From Candidatus Parabeggiatoa sp. HSG14 (lineage in GTDB: Bacteria > Pseudomonadota > Gammaproteobacteria > Beggiatoales > Beggiatoaceae), in NCBI GenBank assembly GCA_030378085.1, contig JAUCGK010000014.1, forward strand, positions 1-34,306: a DNA stretch of 34,306 nucleotides, written 5' to 3'. Of this stretch, positions 15,801 through 24,554 are shown one piece after another. The notes under the pieces were generated by a model that was given only the letters and a program-made list of their open reading frames with translations, had not been told where the DNA came from and did no database searches. Position 1 is the first letter of the stretch, and each line of letters opens with the position of its first letter. The translations under genes and the position numbers were made by a program.

Positions 15801-18800
15801 ACAATCCAATTTTAGACGCTATTGGTGATAAAACGGTACCTGTTGACATACCATTGATTTTTACTGCAAGTGCTGTCCATCATCATCCGCTTACCTTCAG
15901 CCTTAAAGATGCGCCAGCTGATGCTTTGATTGATCCTGAAACAGGTACATTTAATTGGACTCCAACGGAAGATGGGGTGTACAAAGCGACAATCGTGGTG
16001 ACTGAATCAGCCGGTTTAACTGCCGAAGAAACTATTACCATTACAGTAAGCATGAACACGCCACCCACCTTAAAACCGATTGACAATCAAGCTATACTTT
16101 TAGATCGGGTTTTTAATTTTACCGCTGAAGCGACAGATGCCCAAGATAACCAATTTATTTATGGTTTGAGTGAGGCTCCAGAGGGCGCAACCATTCATCC
16201 GAGTTCAGGGCAATTTACTTGGACACCCACCGCAACCGGTACTTATAAAATAACGGTTCAAGCTATTGAAACCAATGGCGAACCAAATAATCTCAGCACC
16301 AGTAAAACCGTTGATATTTTTGTCAATACCCATCCGTTCCTTACACCTATTAAGAATCAAGCGGTGGAGGCGAACAATACGTTAACATTAACTGCAACAG
16401 CTTCTCATCCAGAGAACAATCCATTGCAATTCAGTTTAGTGGCTGCACCTGAAGGGTCCCATATTGAGCCGAAAACTGGAGCGTTTACTTGGACACCCAC
16501 TGAAAATGGCGTTTTTGAAGTAACTGTTCAAGTGATAGAAAAAGTGGGTGAACTCACTGATGCGAAAACGTTTTTCATCAGTGTGGGCCTCAATACTCCC
16601 CCTGTGTTGGAACCCATCGGCAATCACACCATTCCAGTGAATCGCGTATTTAACTTTACCGTGAAAGCCAATGATGAACAAGGCAATACTTTTATCTACA
16701 GTCTGGTTAATGGTGAGACTCCAGAAGGTGCCACGATTCACCCCTTAACCGGTAAATTCACTTGGATACCCACGCGCCCCGATAATTATAAGGTAACCGT
16801 GAAAGTGACCGAGGCGGATGGAGAACCAACTAATCTCAGTACCAGTGAAACCCTCATGCTAACAGTCAATACCAAGCCCGTCCTCGATCCAATTGGTGAT
16901 CAAACCGTGACTATGGGAGCGACGATCAACTTGACTGCTAGCGCATTTCATCCGTTCAATGATGCCTTAACATTCAGTTTGTTAGGCGCACCAGAAGGCG
17001 CGACTATTGATCCAGAAACGGGAAATTTTTCTTGGACACCGGATCAGGTTGGCCTCTTTTATGTCACGGTGAAAGTGACTGAAACAGCAGGTGAATTGAG
17101 TGATGAAGAAACCATAAAGATTTTAGTGAATTTTGTGAAAACCGAATTATATCTGAATCTCAGCAATGCCACCATTTTAAAAAATACCCCGGTTGAAATC
17201 ACAGGTAAGCTTTATCGTTCACAAAATATGGTGGGAAGTTTAAAAGATTTGGAAATTCAATTGACGGTAATTGATCCAAACTTTGATAGTTTCACTAGAA
17301 CGACAAAAACCCATACCGACAGTGGAGATTATCGTTTTGAAAACTTACCGCCTTTTGACATTGAGGGCGAATACCTGTTCCAAACCACGTTTAGTGGCAA
17401 TGTTGCTTTGAAGGAGGCTGAATCAGAACAACAAATCCTGGCAGTCAGTCAAGTTGCTGGTTATGCCATTCTAGTGCAAGGTCGCATCGCTGATGGCGAA
17501 GGGATGGAAACTTATAACAAGACGTTAAATCGAATTTATCGACGAATGAAAATGCAGGGTTTTAAGGATGAAAATATCCATTACTTCAATTACAACACGG
17601 ATCAGGAAAAGGTTGGAGTGATTGTTGATGGGATGCCCACAAAAAATGCTATTCAAGCGGCTTTTTCAGACTTGCAAAAACGTATCAAAGATGCCCCAGC
17701 ACCGCTCTATATTGTGATGGTTGATCATGGTGGTGTAGACGGTAGCTTTTACATTGATAATGGTGATGGAGCCAAGATAATGCCTTTTGATTTATCCGGC
17801 TGGCTTGATTATTTGGAATCGGGCCTCAATCAAAATGCGTTAGAAAAACCGCGTGTTGTCATCATAGGTTCTTGTTATTCAGGTAGTTTTATTCCGCCAT
17901 TATCCAAACAGGGCAGAGTCATTGTTACCAGTGCCGCACATGATGAAGAATCCTATAAAGGGCCTAAAGAACCGGATGAAACCCGCAGTGGTGAATTTTT
18001 TATGGAAGCTCTATTTTCTCAATTGGGCAAAAGCAAGTCGCTGAAAACCGCTTTTGAACTCGCCACTGAAACCACCGAAATCATCACGCGGATCGACAAT
18101 GATACTGTGAATAACCGTTTCCAAGATAAAGCAGCCCAACATCCTTTGTTAGATGATAACAGTGATGGAGAAGGTAGTAATGACTTGTCCACAGGAGATG
18201 GTAACAAAGCGGCTCATATTTTTTTGGGCGCAGGGACTGATTTAAAAATAACGGATATAAACGCACCCGCCGAAATTCTAAAAGTAACCCAAACGACTTT
18301 CTTGAAAGTAACGGAATCAACAAGCGATTTGTTTGCCACCGTCAACAACCTCGCCCGGGTAGAAGAACAGAAAGTTATGGTAGACATTCGTGTGCCGTCC
18401 ATGGTTTTGGAGAAGGATGGAGCTGAAGCAACTGAACAATTAGAAATCAATGAGCTAGAACGTTTATTTTTGACCACAGTTGACGAAAACAATCGTTTCA
18501 CCGATCTCTTTGACCAATTCTACGAACCTGGCAAATACGAAGTATTTTACTTTGTCAATGACACCCTTAGCGGTGATATGTCAGCCATCAAGCGTTCGGT
18601 GGTGTATAAAAATAAAATCGGCAATCGTTCTCCTAACGCTTTCAACTTGCTTACGCCCGCCGATGACAGCCGGTCCGAAACCACCCTGATATTTGACTGG
18701 GAAAGCACTGTTGATCCGGACGGTGATCTAATGACTTACACCTTATTGGTATCGACTGATCCCGATTTCAATAAAGTGGTTTATCGGCAGGAAGAATTGC

Positions 18801-21800
18801 CTTGGTCAATGACTTACCTTGACAAGAAGACCCCCATTGATGATCCGTTAAATGACGGTAAGCCAGGTTTGCGCGATGGCACCGAGTATTTTTGGAAGGT
18901 CGAAGCCATTGATAACTATGGTGCTAGAAGTTTTAGCGAGGTATTTTCCTTCACCACCAATAATACCAACGCCCCTCCAGGAATTGGGAGTTTGCATATT
19001 TCCAGTGCCTTAGACTTTTCATCGGTAGATAATGCCGAACTGGTATTTTTAGATGAATTTGGCAATCCGCTTCCTGATTTCGATCCAAATCTTTTCCACG
19101 ATCAAGGCAACTATAATATGTTACTACCGCACGGACGACGGAGAGCAGTTGTTCGTGTTGCCGGTTTTGAAGATCAAGAAGTGGAATTGGATACGACCAG
19201 TGGTTTTGCCTCCCTGAATATCGTGATGGAACCAGAAGGCGGTATTCCCATCAATCATGGGCAGCTCAGTTTCTCAGCCACCCAATCTGAAGTGAAAGAA
19301 AGTGAAGGTATTGTGAATGTCCTTGTTAAACGATCTGATGGTAATGATGGCGAAGTTTCTATTAGTTATAGTACCACGGCGGGTACAGCTTCGGAGAATT
19401 TTGATTATCAAACCACGCAAGGTACGTTGACTTGGGCTGATAAAGACAAAGCCCCAAAACGTATTAGCATTCCTATCGCTAATGATGCCGCCATGGAAAC
19501 GGATGAAGGTTTTACGGTCAATTTATGGGAACCTACGGGTGGGGCAAAATTGGGGAATAGTTTATTAACCGTTACGATTAAGGATGATGATTTAGTTTCT
19601 CAATCTAAACGAGGGACTTTACAATTTTCATCGGAAAGCTATCTTGCCAGTGAAAAACACGGTGAACTGCGCCATCTTAAAGTCACTCGTACCGGTGGCA
19701 ATGAAGGCGAAGTCTCGGTACATTATACGACAACGACGGACAGCACCGCGATTTCTGGGGTAGATTATACAGAAGGAAATGGTGAATTGACGTGGTTAGA
19801 TGGTGATGAGGAACCGAAACGTATAACAATCACCTTGATTGATGAGGGTCTGGATGAACAGCCAGAAACGGTTCGCCTCATGTTATTTAACCCAACAGGT
19901 GATGCCCAATTGGGTACGCCTTTCCAAACAGTGTTAACAATTCACGATAAGCCAACCCCCGACATGATGTCGATGGAGTTCGATGAAACGGGAGAAATGA
20001 CTGAAGGAGAAACGACTGAAACTGTCAAAATAGAAGAAGAGCCAATCACCATACAATTTCTCTCAGACTTCTATATTACTCATGAAGAAATCGGTAAACT
20101 GACAACTTTCACCGTGACGAAAAGTGTTGTTAACCAAAGCCGTGTTTCGGTGCAATACGGCATAATCGGTGGTACAGCGATAATAGGTCAAGATTATGTG
20201 GGTGGTTCAGGTTGGTTGGTTTGGGAGGCGGGAGATAATACGCCGAAACCTATTAACTTAACACTGCTTAATGATGAAGAGATTGAAGGCCCTGAAACCA
20301 TTGAATTGCAACTGCTTAGAACATTAGGACCTATTAAGTTGGGAAAACCAAGGTATGCCGTTTTAGGAATAACGGATGATGAAACGCCGTTACCTCAAGA
20401 TTTTGGGCAATATACCCATGAACCCTCCCAAGAAATAATCAACGAAATCAATGCAGTGAAATTTTCAGCCGAGACTTATACCAAAATGGAAGGCGATGGC
20501 AAAATTGCGACACTGATGGTTACTCGAACCGGGGATGGTGAAGGGGAGGTTTCTGTGCAATACATCGCAAAACCTGATAGTAGTGCTTTTGCCAACTATG
20601 ATTATACAGGCGATAGTTTTGGCCGTTTAAAGTGGAAAGATAGTGACAAGGAGCCAAAATCCATCACATTAACGCTCTTAGATGATGAAGAATCGGAAGG
20701 TGCTGAGACTGTCCATTTCATGTTGTTTAATGTCACTGGCAATGTCGAATTGGGTTTAGCGGAGACGAAATTAATCATTAGTGATGATGACACGGTTTTC
20801 TTGCCCAGTTTAGGACAAGGGCATGTTGTCTTTCCCACAGAAAAACAGGATTGTTTCTCCCAACAAACGGAAATTGCTCAGTATTTTTCTGAAGAAACGG
20901 GAGAATGTCAAGTAAACACCTTCTTCAGAGGGGGCGCATCAGTTAATGGTGAAGATTATCAATCGACACTCACGTTGTCGAACTCCCAAGGAATCCACAT
21001 AGTAGGTCAAATAGATGTTGATGCTAACCATGTTGGGCAGAAAGCGGATATTTTAATCGTGGCTGGTTTGCTATCTGAAGATTTCAACCATGTAAAAACC
21101 TGGTTAATGTTTGATAAAAAAGGACAAACCTTAGAATGGGATGGCGATTTAGGTAGCTTAGTAGCTGCTCGTGAAAATATTTCTCTCTTGAAAACTCAAT
21201 CTGTAGAAATACACCAAGGTTTATCAGGCAAAGATCATTTAGCCATCTTCTTTGGTTACTATTTACAAAAAAGTGGCTTGATTGTTTTTAATGGCGAACA
21301 AGGCATCCAAGTGAGAATAAATCAAGAAAGCGAAGATTCTCAAAAACCACTCAACATTTGGCCAATTTTTAATGGCAACCAAATTCTCACGGCTTCGAGT
21401 AATGGTAAAATTCGTTTTTGGGAGAGTAAAACTGGGCATAGATTATCTCATTTCAACTTGCCAATAACCAATGTGGAATATGCAACGTTTAGTCCAGATA
21501 GACAACAAATCGCAACAGTATCCAATAATATCGTTTATCTTTGGAATGTCAACAATGGAAGATTGTTAGCTGAATTTATAGGGCATAAAGATGCCGTCAA
21601 GCATATCAGCTTTAGTGCCGATGGACGACTTCTGGCAACCACTTCTTGGGATAATACGGTTCGTTTGTGGGAGGTTGAAACCGGCAAAGAACTTTTGGTG
21701 TTAGAACACCAAGCAATTTTAGAACATGCTACTTTCAGTCCTGATGGAAAACAGGTGATTACCACATCATGGGATAAAACCGCTCGTATGTGGGATACTG

Positions 21801-22222
21801 ATACCGGTGAGGAATTAGCTATTTTAGAAGGCCATCAAAACGGAGTCTCTCATGCGGCTTTTAGTCCAGATGGTCAATATGTTGTAACCACTTCTTGGGA
21901 TAAAACTGCCCGTTTATGGAAAACGCCCCTCATTGATAATCCCGAATCCATCATGGTTTTTGTGGGACATCAAAGCAGTCTTAATTATGTTGTTTTTAGC
22001 CCAGATGGACAAAATCTTGTGACTTCATCAAGTGATGGTACAGTGCGTTTATGGGAAACCCTGACAGGTAATCCGCTTCATATTTTGAAAGGGCATAAAG
22101 GCAATGTCTGGCATGTTGGATTTAGCCCTAATGGAAAGCGAGTAATAAGTGCATCATGGGATAATACCGTGCGAATATGGGAGATTGAAACGGGAGAACT
22201 ATTAACGGTGCTGAAAGACTAA
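12893..22222 (+). CDS. Giant secreted protein: VMO-I, cadherin/He_PIG repeats, C13 peptidase, Calx-beta, WD40
   Basis: 3109 residues. ATG 12893 has AGGAG 9 nt upstream. This gives a basic 56-residue extension before a typical signal peptide starting at Met57 (cleavage after SLQA, residue 74); Met57 has no RBS. Domains in order are: VMO-I-like (about 78-240, repeated DDTAxNG); cadherin-like repeats (245-540); three EVTHFKITNI repeats (540-875); six He_PIG-like repeats (875-1415); beta-sandwich (1416-1520); legumain/caspase-like C13 peptidase (1522-1783) with His1612 in VDHGG and Cys1661 in GSCYSG; a linker; FnIII-like (1912-2025); short regulatory-like beta domain (2030-2120); four Calx-beta repeats (about 2124-2635); an unnamed domain shared with the other giant (2640-2810); and a seven-blade WD40 propeller (2818-3109). 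It is probably a cell-surface or released peptidase with adhesive modules. The substrate is unknown and the frame is intact. Confidence 0.9.
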   Translation: MLSLIRTLKRHDIFWFPIYWLQEKTKAILHGQKKSVLHYLKEIVGCIKSPIRYLKKMKYLLTILLILIMPSLQAYTFMYAGQWGDWGAWDNCPTGSFAGGYAMKVEADRGGDDDTAVNGIRLDCYKRDGTSMGNITSTVGGWGTWNSSVRCTSSTFMTGSKRSFETDGGSDDTALNSIAFACEQGEIQAPGGMSWGTWNSYQYCPSGQAICGVRTRVEEEQGGGDDTAMNGAEYACCLFPAAPPIITQGTSVSVTMSEDSTPTAFSKTLSASDINGDTLTWSISSQASNGTASVSGTGTSKSISYNDLVANFNGSDSFIVEVSDGSLSDTITVNVTISSVNDSPSITEAPSLSVAMSEDNDPGSPFSLTLNASDADGDTLTWSIDTQASHGTASVAGTGTSKAISYTPTLNFIGQDSFVVKVVDPSGGSDTITVTVNVNDPNLPNNNPVASNGTFTIDEDSFLNDLLTATDADGDNLTYIKASDPSNGTVTITSSTGFFIYTPTSNYKGSDSFTFKVNDGVVDSNTATVNITITPIADKPTVTTAITDEDTQSTSGLVISRNTIDSTEVTHFKITNIQNGTLYKNDGIAEITTGTFITFAEGNAGLKFTPSPNSNLIGTFNIQAATANDGGLGGNVITATIKISTIADTPTITPATTDEDIMSDSGLVISANAVDGTEVTHFKITNITNGTLYHNNGFTSINEGDFITYVQGQAGLRFLSNPNSLVNDNFVTTGSFDIQAAISADDTGLGGNPITATITINPVADPPSVTNANAEEGGQSSSGLVISRNAVDDNEVTHFKITNITEGTLYQNDGTTAIAAGSFITFAEGNAGLKFSPASINNGTFDIQASLSDNDNGLGGNVITATINLGLTNDPPVLSTITIGDILKPYDGSPVTFTATASDPDAPAQVLTFSLAGSVPSGANINPITGQFSWIPSQSGEFTFTIVVTDNGQNPNNLSATEEITITLTNNPILDAIGDKTVPVDIPLIFTASAVHHHPLTFSLKDAPADALIDPETGTFNWTPTEDGVYKATIVVTESAGLTAEETITITVSMNTPPTLKPIDNQAILLDRVFNFTAEATDAQDNQFIYGLSEAPEGATIHPSSGQFTWTPTATGTYKITVQAIETNGEPNNLSTSKTVDIFVNTHPFLTPIKNQAVEANNTLTLTATASHPENNPLQFSLVAAPEGSHIEPKTGAFTWTPTENGVFEVTVQVIEKVGELTDAKTFFISVGLNTPPVLEPIGNHTIPVNRVFNFTVKANDEQGNTFIYSLVNGETPEGATIHPLTGKFTWIPTRPDNYKVTVKVTEADGEPTNLSTSETLMLTVNTKPVLDPIGDQTVTMGATINLTASAFHPFNDALTFSLLGAPEGATIDPETGNFSWTPDQVGLFYVTVKVTETAGELSDEETIKILVNFVKTELYLNLSNATILKNTPVEITGKLYRSQNMVGSLKDLEIQLTVIDPNFDSFTRTTKTHTDSGDYRFENLPPFDIEGEYLFQTTFSGNVALKEAESEQQILAVSQVAGYAILVQGRIADGEGMETYNKTLNRIYRRMKMQGFKDENIHYFNYNTDQEKVGVIVDGMPTKNAIQAAFSDLQKRIKDAPAPLYIVMVDHGGVDGSFYIDNGDGAKIMPFDLSGWLDYLESGLNQNALEKPRVVIIGSCYSGSFIPPLSKQGRVIVTSAAHDEESYKGPKEPDETRSGEFFMEALFSQLGKSKSLKTAFELATETTEIITRIDNDTVNNRFQDKAAQHPLLDDNSDGEGSNDLSTGDGNKAAHIFLGAGTDLKITDINAPAEILKVTQTTFLKVTESTSDLFATVNNLARVEEQKVMVDIRVPSMVLEKDGAEATEQLEINELERLFLTTVDENNRFTDLFDQFYEPGKYEVFYFVNDTLSGDMSAIKRSVVYKNKIGNRSPNAFNLLTPADDSRSETTLIFDWESTVDPDGDLMTYTLLVSTDPDFNKVVYRQEELPWSMTYLDKKTPIDDPLNDGKPGLRDGTEYFWKVEAIDNYGARSFSEVFSFTTNNTNAPPGIGSLHISSALDFSSVDNAELVFLDEFGNPLPDFDPNLFHDQGNYNMLLPHGRRRAVVRVAGFEDQEVELDTTSGFASLNIVMEPEGGIPINHGQLSFSATQSEVKESEGIVNVLVKRSDGNDGEVSISYSTTAGTASENFDYQTTQGTLTWADKDKAPKRISIPIANDAAMETDEGFTVNLWEPTGGAKLGNSLLTVTIKDDDLVSQSKRGTLQFSSESYLASEKHGELRHLKVTRTGGNEGEVSVHYTTTTDSTAISGVDYTEGNGELTWLDGDEEPKRITITLIDEGLDEQPETVRLMLFNPTGDAQLGTPFQTVLTIHDKPTPDMMSMEFDETGEMTEGETTETVKIEEEPITIQFLSDFYITHEEIGKLTTFTVTKSVVNQSRVSVQYGIIGGTAIIGQDYVGGSGWLVWEAGDNTPKPINLTLLNDEEIEGPETIELQLLRTLGPIKLGKPRYAVLGITDDETPLPQDFGQYTHEPSQEIINEINAVKFSAETYTKMEGDGKIATLMVTRTGDGEGEVSVQYIAKPDSSAFANYDYTGDSFGRLKWKDSDKEPKSITLTLLDDEESEGAETVHFMLFNVTGNVELGLAETKLIISDDDTVFLPSLGQGHVVFPTEKQDCFSQQTEIAQYFSEETGECQVNTFFRGGASVNGEDYQSTLTLSNSQGIHIVGQIDVDANHVGQKADILIVAGLLSEDFNHVKTWLMFDKKGQTLEWDGDLGSLVAARENISLLKTQSVEIHQGLSGKDHLAIFFGYYLQKSGLIVFNGEQGIQVRINQESEDSQKPLNIWPIFNGNQILTASSNGKIRFWESKTGHRLSHFNLPITNVEYATFSPDRQQIATVSNNIVYLWNVNNGRLLAEFIGHKDAVKHISFSADGRLLATTSWDNTVRLWEVETGKELLVLEHQAILEHATFSPDGKQVITTSWDKTARMWDTDTGEELAILEGHQNGVSHAAFSPDGQYVVTTSWDKTARLWKTPLIDNPESIMVFVGHQSSLNYVVFSPDGQNLVTSSSDGTVRLWETLTGNPLHILKGHKGNVWHVGFSPNGKRVISASWDNTVRIWEIETGELLTVLKD

Positions 22223-22233
22223 AATTGAGAATA

Positions 22234-22286
22234 TTGGAGTCCAAACTTTAGTTTGGAAATTGCCCAAAATAAATTTTGGACTCCAA
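22234..22286. terminator. Hairpin between convergent genes
   Basis: TTGGAGTCCAAA (22234-22245) and TTTGGACTCCAA (22275-22286) are perfect inverted repeats of 12 bp, with a 29-nt loop containing AGTTTGGAAATTG and AAAATAAATTTT. The hairpin lies 11 bp after the giant gene stop and 6 bp before the 3' end of the convergent AAA gene. It may end transcription from both sides. No clean T-run follows, so it could be only a repeat. Confidence 0.5.
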
Positions 22287-22292
22287 GATATA

Positions 22293-24077
22293 TCAAATCG
22301 TTTTCCACACCACTCTATCAAACCCCACCGCAACCACACTAATGAGTTTTAGTTTTAATACTTCCTGACATTTCTCTTCCAAACACCTTTGATAATCCAA
22401 CAATTGCTGTTTCGCTTCCTCCAATTTTTCTGTCACCGGTTTTAAGGCTTCCAATTCGGTTTGACTCAATTTTTTGAGTTCCTCTCCACTTAATTTGACT
22501 TCACCTAATTTTAAATACTTAAATTCCAAGATAAAGTCATACAAGGGTAACTCTCGAAAATCCGGGCGGATAATCATCGTTAAATCGGTATATCGCCGTT
22601 GACACGCTTTTTCTGAATCTATCATATACCAAACATCATTAAAAAGAGCTGTCATAAAAGCGGTTTTGATGGTTAACTCGTTTGCGGTTGTGTAATCACG
22701 ATTATCAAATACCTTAAAATAACGCTGTTCCATAAAGTCACAAACGGGTTGTAAATCACCACTTTGATAAAACTCTTTAGCCATGTCACGGATGATTTCG
22801 CGTTCTGTATCTTGGGGCAACAGCATTTCAAAAAGATGTTCCACGTAGAGTTTTCTGACTACTAAATTAGGAATTTTAAAACGTGATTCGTTCAGTGCCG
22901 TTTTTCCATCCAACGTTAAAATCCCCAAATAATAAAGCAAAGATACAATAAACTGGTTGCTTTGACTCGTTTTTAACATCTGATCAACGCCAAAACGATT
23001 AGCCAGTAATGAAAGAACCAAAGGTGGTGTTCCATTCAATGCCTGCCAAATAATGGCTTTTCCATTAGGTAAACGGGAGAGATAAGTTAGTTTTCCTAAA
23101 TCCATCGCCAAATTATCATCCAACATCTGCTGCGGAAATTGACAATAACGCTGAAGATGTTTCAAAAAATAAAGCACTAAAGTCGGGTTGTAAACTAATT
23201 CATTCACACTGACACTAAAACAATAACCATTATGGAAAGTCTGCATCAAGTTTAAAGTTTTTTGCCCCAAGTCTGGTAATAGTTTACATTCGGCAACGAC
23301 TTGATTGACAACGGATGTGAGTTCAGATTCTCGAAAACCACAGACATCATTAAACTCCGGTTGTGAATAAATATTTTCGGCGACATTATAAGCACTGGTA
23401 ATATCACTCATCAAAACGGGAGATACGCCTGTGATAAAAACCCGTTCCAAACCATTGCCACTACTCGCCGATTTAACCGCTCGAAAAAGTGCTTTGAGAG
23501 AACCTTCTGTTGACAAGAGTGTTTTATAACGTTCAGGGCTAGTTTGTCCCTGCCCCATCATTAAGTCATTGGCAAAATTATCATATTCATCAATTAATAG
23601 ATAAAGTCGATAGGGAGTTTGTGAAATAGCAATTAAAGCAGATTCAAATGAAGAAATCGCATCCTGTGGATCAATTCTAATTTGATATTGCAATAATTCT
23701 TGATAATGAACCATAAACGCTTCAATACGATTATTGAGGTGATTATGTAATGAACGTTTTATTTCAGCAAGTGTTCCTTGGGAATTGATATTAGAAAAAT
23801 CCCACTTCATCAGCAAATATTGATTATGTTTCTCCGTCGGATTTTTAAAAATCTCCAATTCCCCAAACAAGCGTTCAAACTCTGAAGCTTTTAAAACATC
23901 ATAGTAATTTTCTAACATTGATAACAGCAAACTTTTACCAAATCGCCGTGGGCGTAGGAACAGTAGTTGATCTCCCGTTTCTTCAATCACTCGAATATGA
24001 CTACTCCGATCCACATAAAAATAATTATCGGTTCGGATACGGTAAAAATCACTATTCCCATAAGGAAATTTAAGCAT
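22293..24077 (-). CDS. AAA-ATPase-like / PD-(D/E)XK nuclease-superfamily protein, copy 2
   Basis: A paralogue of the gene at 9933-11726, 594 residues from ATG 24077, which matches the start of copy 1 and has GGGA 9 nt upstream. A longer reading from TTG 24092 has no such support. Walker A (RPRRFGKS, 42-49), Walker B (LLIDEYD) and the nuclease-fold motif (IRPDF, ILEFK, AKQQL) are intact. Residues 229-313 differ strongly from copy 1 (for example AECKLLPDLGQKTLNL against KECGFTEDKVNQSLDL), while the flanks are nearly the same. This points to recombination between family members. The last residues also differ (VVWKTI against VVWQTVLKR). It is convergent with the giant gene upstream, 70 bp from its end. 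The role of the family is unknown; a nucleic-acid-cleaving ATPase is a family-level inference. Confidence 0.9.
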   Translation of the reverse strand: MLKFPYGNSDFYRIRTDNYFYVDRSSHIRVIEETGDQLLFLRPRRFGKSLLLSMLENYYDVLKASEFERLFGELEIFKNPTEKHNQYLLMKWDFSNINSQGTLAEIKRSLHNHLNNRIEAFMVHYQELLQYQIRIDPQDAISSFESALIAISQTPYRLYLLIDEYDNFANDLMMGQGQTSPERYKTLLSTEGSLKALFRAVKSASSGNGLERVFITGVSPVLMSDITSAYNVAENIYSQPEFNDVCGFRESELTSVVNQVVAECKLLPDLGQKTLNLMQTFHNGYCFSVSVNELVYNPTLVLYFLKHLQRYCQFPQQMLDDNLAMDLGKLTYLSRLPNGKAIIWQALNGTPPLVLSLLANRFGVDQMLKTSQSNQFIVSLLYYLGILTLDGKTALNESRFKIPNLVVRKLYVEHLFEMLLPQDTEREIIRDMAKEFYQSGDLQPVCDFMEQRYFKVFDNRDYTTANELTIKTAFMTALFNDVWYMIDSEKACQRRYTDLTMIIRPDFRELPLYDFILEFKYLKLGEVKLSGEELKKLSQTELEALKPVTEKLEEAKQQLLDYQRCLEEKCQEVLKLKLISVVAVGFDRVVWKTI

Positions 24078-24261
24078 GATGAAATGTCCCAAAGTTAAAA
24101 TATAGATAGTGCCACAATGGGTAGCGATAAAAATTTATCAATGGACACCATTTTTAAAATAAATCTTGGACTTTGTTCTCCCCTTCGGCTTGAAATTCTA
24201 GAGAATAAGGATTTAATAACCTCTAAAACTTGAATATTTAATTCTACTTTGTTAGATTTCA

Positions 24262-24343
24262 TGTAGAGTGGATAAAGCTTGTGCGTATCCACCTGATTAA
24301 TCAACAGTTTTGGTGGATGCGCTATAGCGAAATCCACCCTACA
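24262..24343. repeat. Palindromic repeat with TGTAG(A/G)GTGGAT ends
   Basis: TGTAGAGTGGAT (24262-24273) and ATCCACCCTACA (24332-24343) are inverted with one mismatch. Inside, GGTGGAT (24312-24318) and ATCCACC (24332-24338) flank CGCTATAGCG, giving a second hairpin. This style of GGTGGAT...ATCCACC repeat is common in intergenic DNA of cyanobacteria and large sulfur bacteria, from general knowledge. Confidence 0.75.
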
Positions 24344-24410
24344 AGTCATTGATTTTATTAAATGTAACAAAATAGAATTAATCACAATCTTTTTTTAATC
24401 ATTAACTGAT

Positions 24411-24487
24411 GTTACGCAGATAGTTTCCAAACTGGAGTGCAAAATTCATTTTGCCAACTAAAAGCGCAACCCATCGCAAAATAAATT
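24411..24487. repeat. Partial inverted copy of the 108-bp palindromic repeat
   Basis: It reads GTTACGCAGATAG, ACTGGAGTGCAAAATTCATT, then TTGCCAACTAAAAGCGCAAC and ends near 24487. It is the reverse complement of the sequence at 9671-9763 and related to 2384-2491. Its outer arm is missing where the next hairpin begins. Confidence 0.75.
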
Positions 24488-24494
24488 GGGAACG

Positions 24495-24528
24495 AAAGTA
24501 GAGACATACGGTCGTGTGTCTCTACTTT
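24495..24528. terminator. Strong hairpin after the second giant gene
   Basis: AAAGTAGAGACATAC (24495-24509) pairs with GTGTGTCTCTACTTT (24514-24528) over 15 positions, one a G-U pair, around a GGTC loop. The A-tract and T-tract at its base would give a short U-run in either direction. It lies about 27 bp past the stop of the giant minus-strand gene, a good place for its terminator. Its GTAGAGAC core resembles a widespread intergenic repeat style. Confidence 0.65.
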
Positions 24529-24554
24529 TAGGTTTGGACTCCAACCGCTTCAAT

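Larger units (their letters stand above)
24078..24554. other. Repeat-filled intergenic region
   Basis: This region lies between the AAA gene start and the giant gene end. It holds a remnant AAAATAAATCTTGGACT word (24157-24173), the GTGGAT palindrome, an inverted partial copy of the 108-bp repeat and a strong hairpin. An open frame on the minus strand through it is made of repeat DNA, and I do not consider it a gene. No clear promoter for the AAA gene is seen. Confidence 0.6.

Noticed and set aside
24095..24385. Minus-strand 96-residue open frame between the AAA gene and the second giant
   Set aside because: It runs through intergenic palindromic repeats (GTGGAT and GGACT elements) and has no recognisable protein features.
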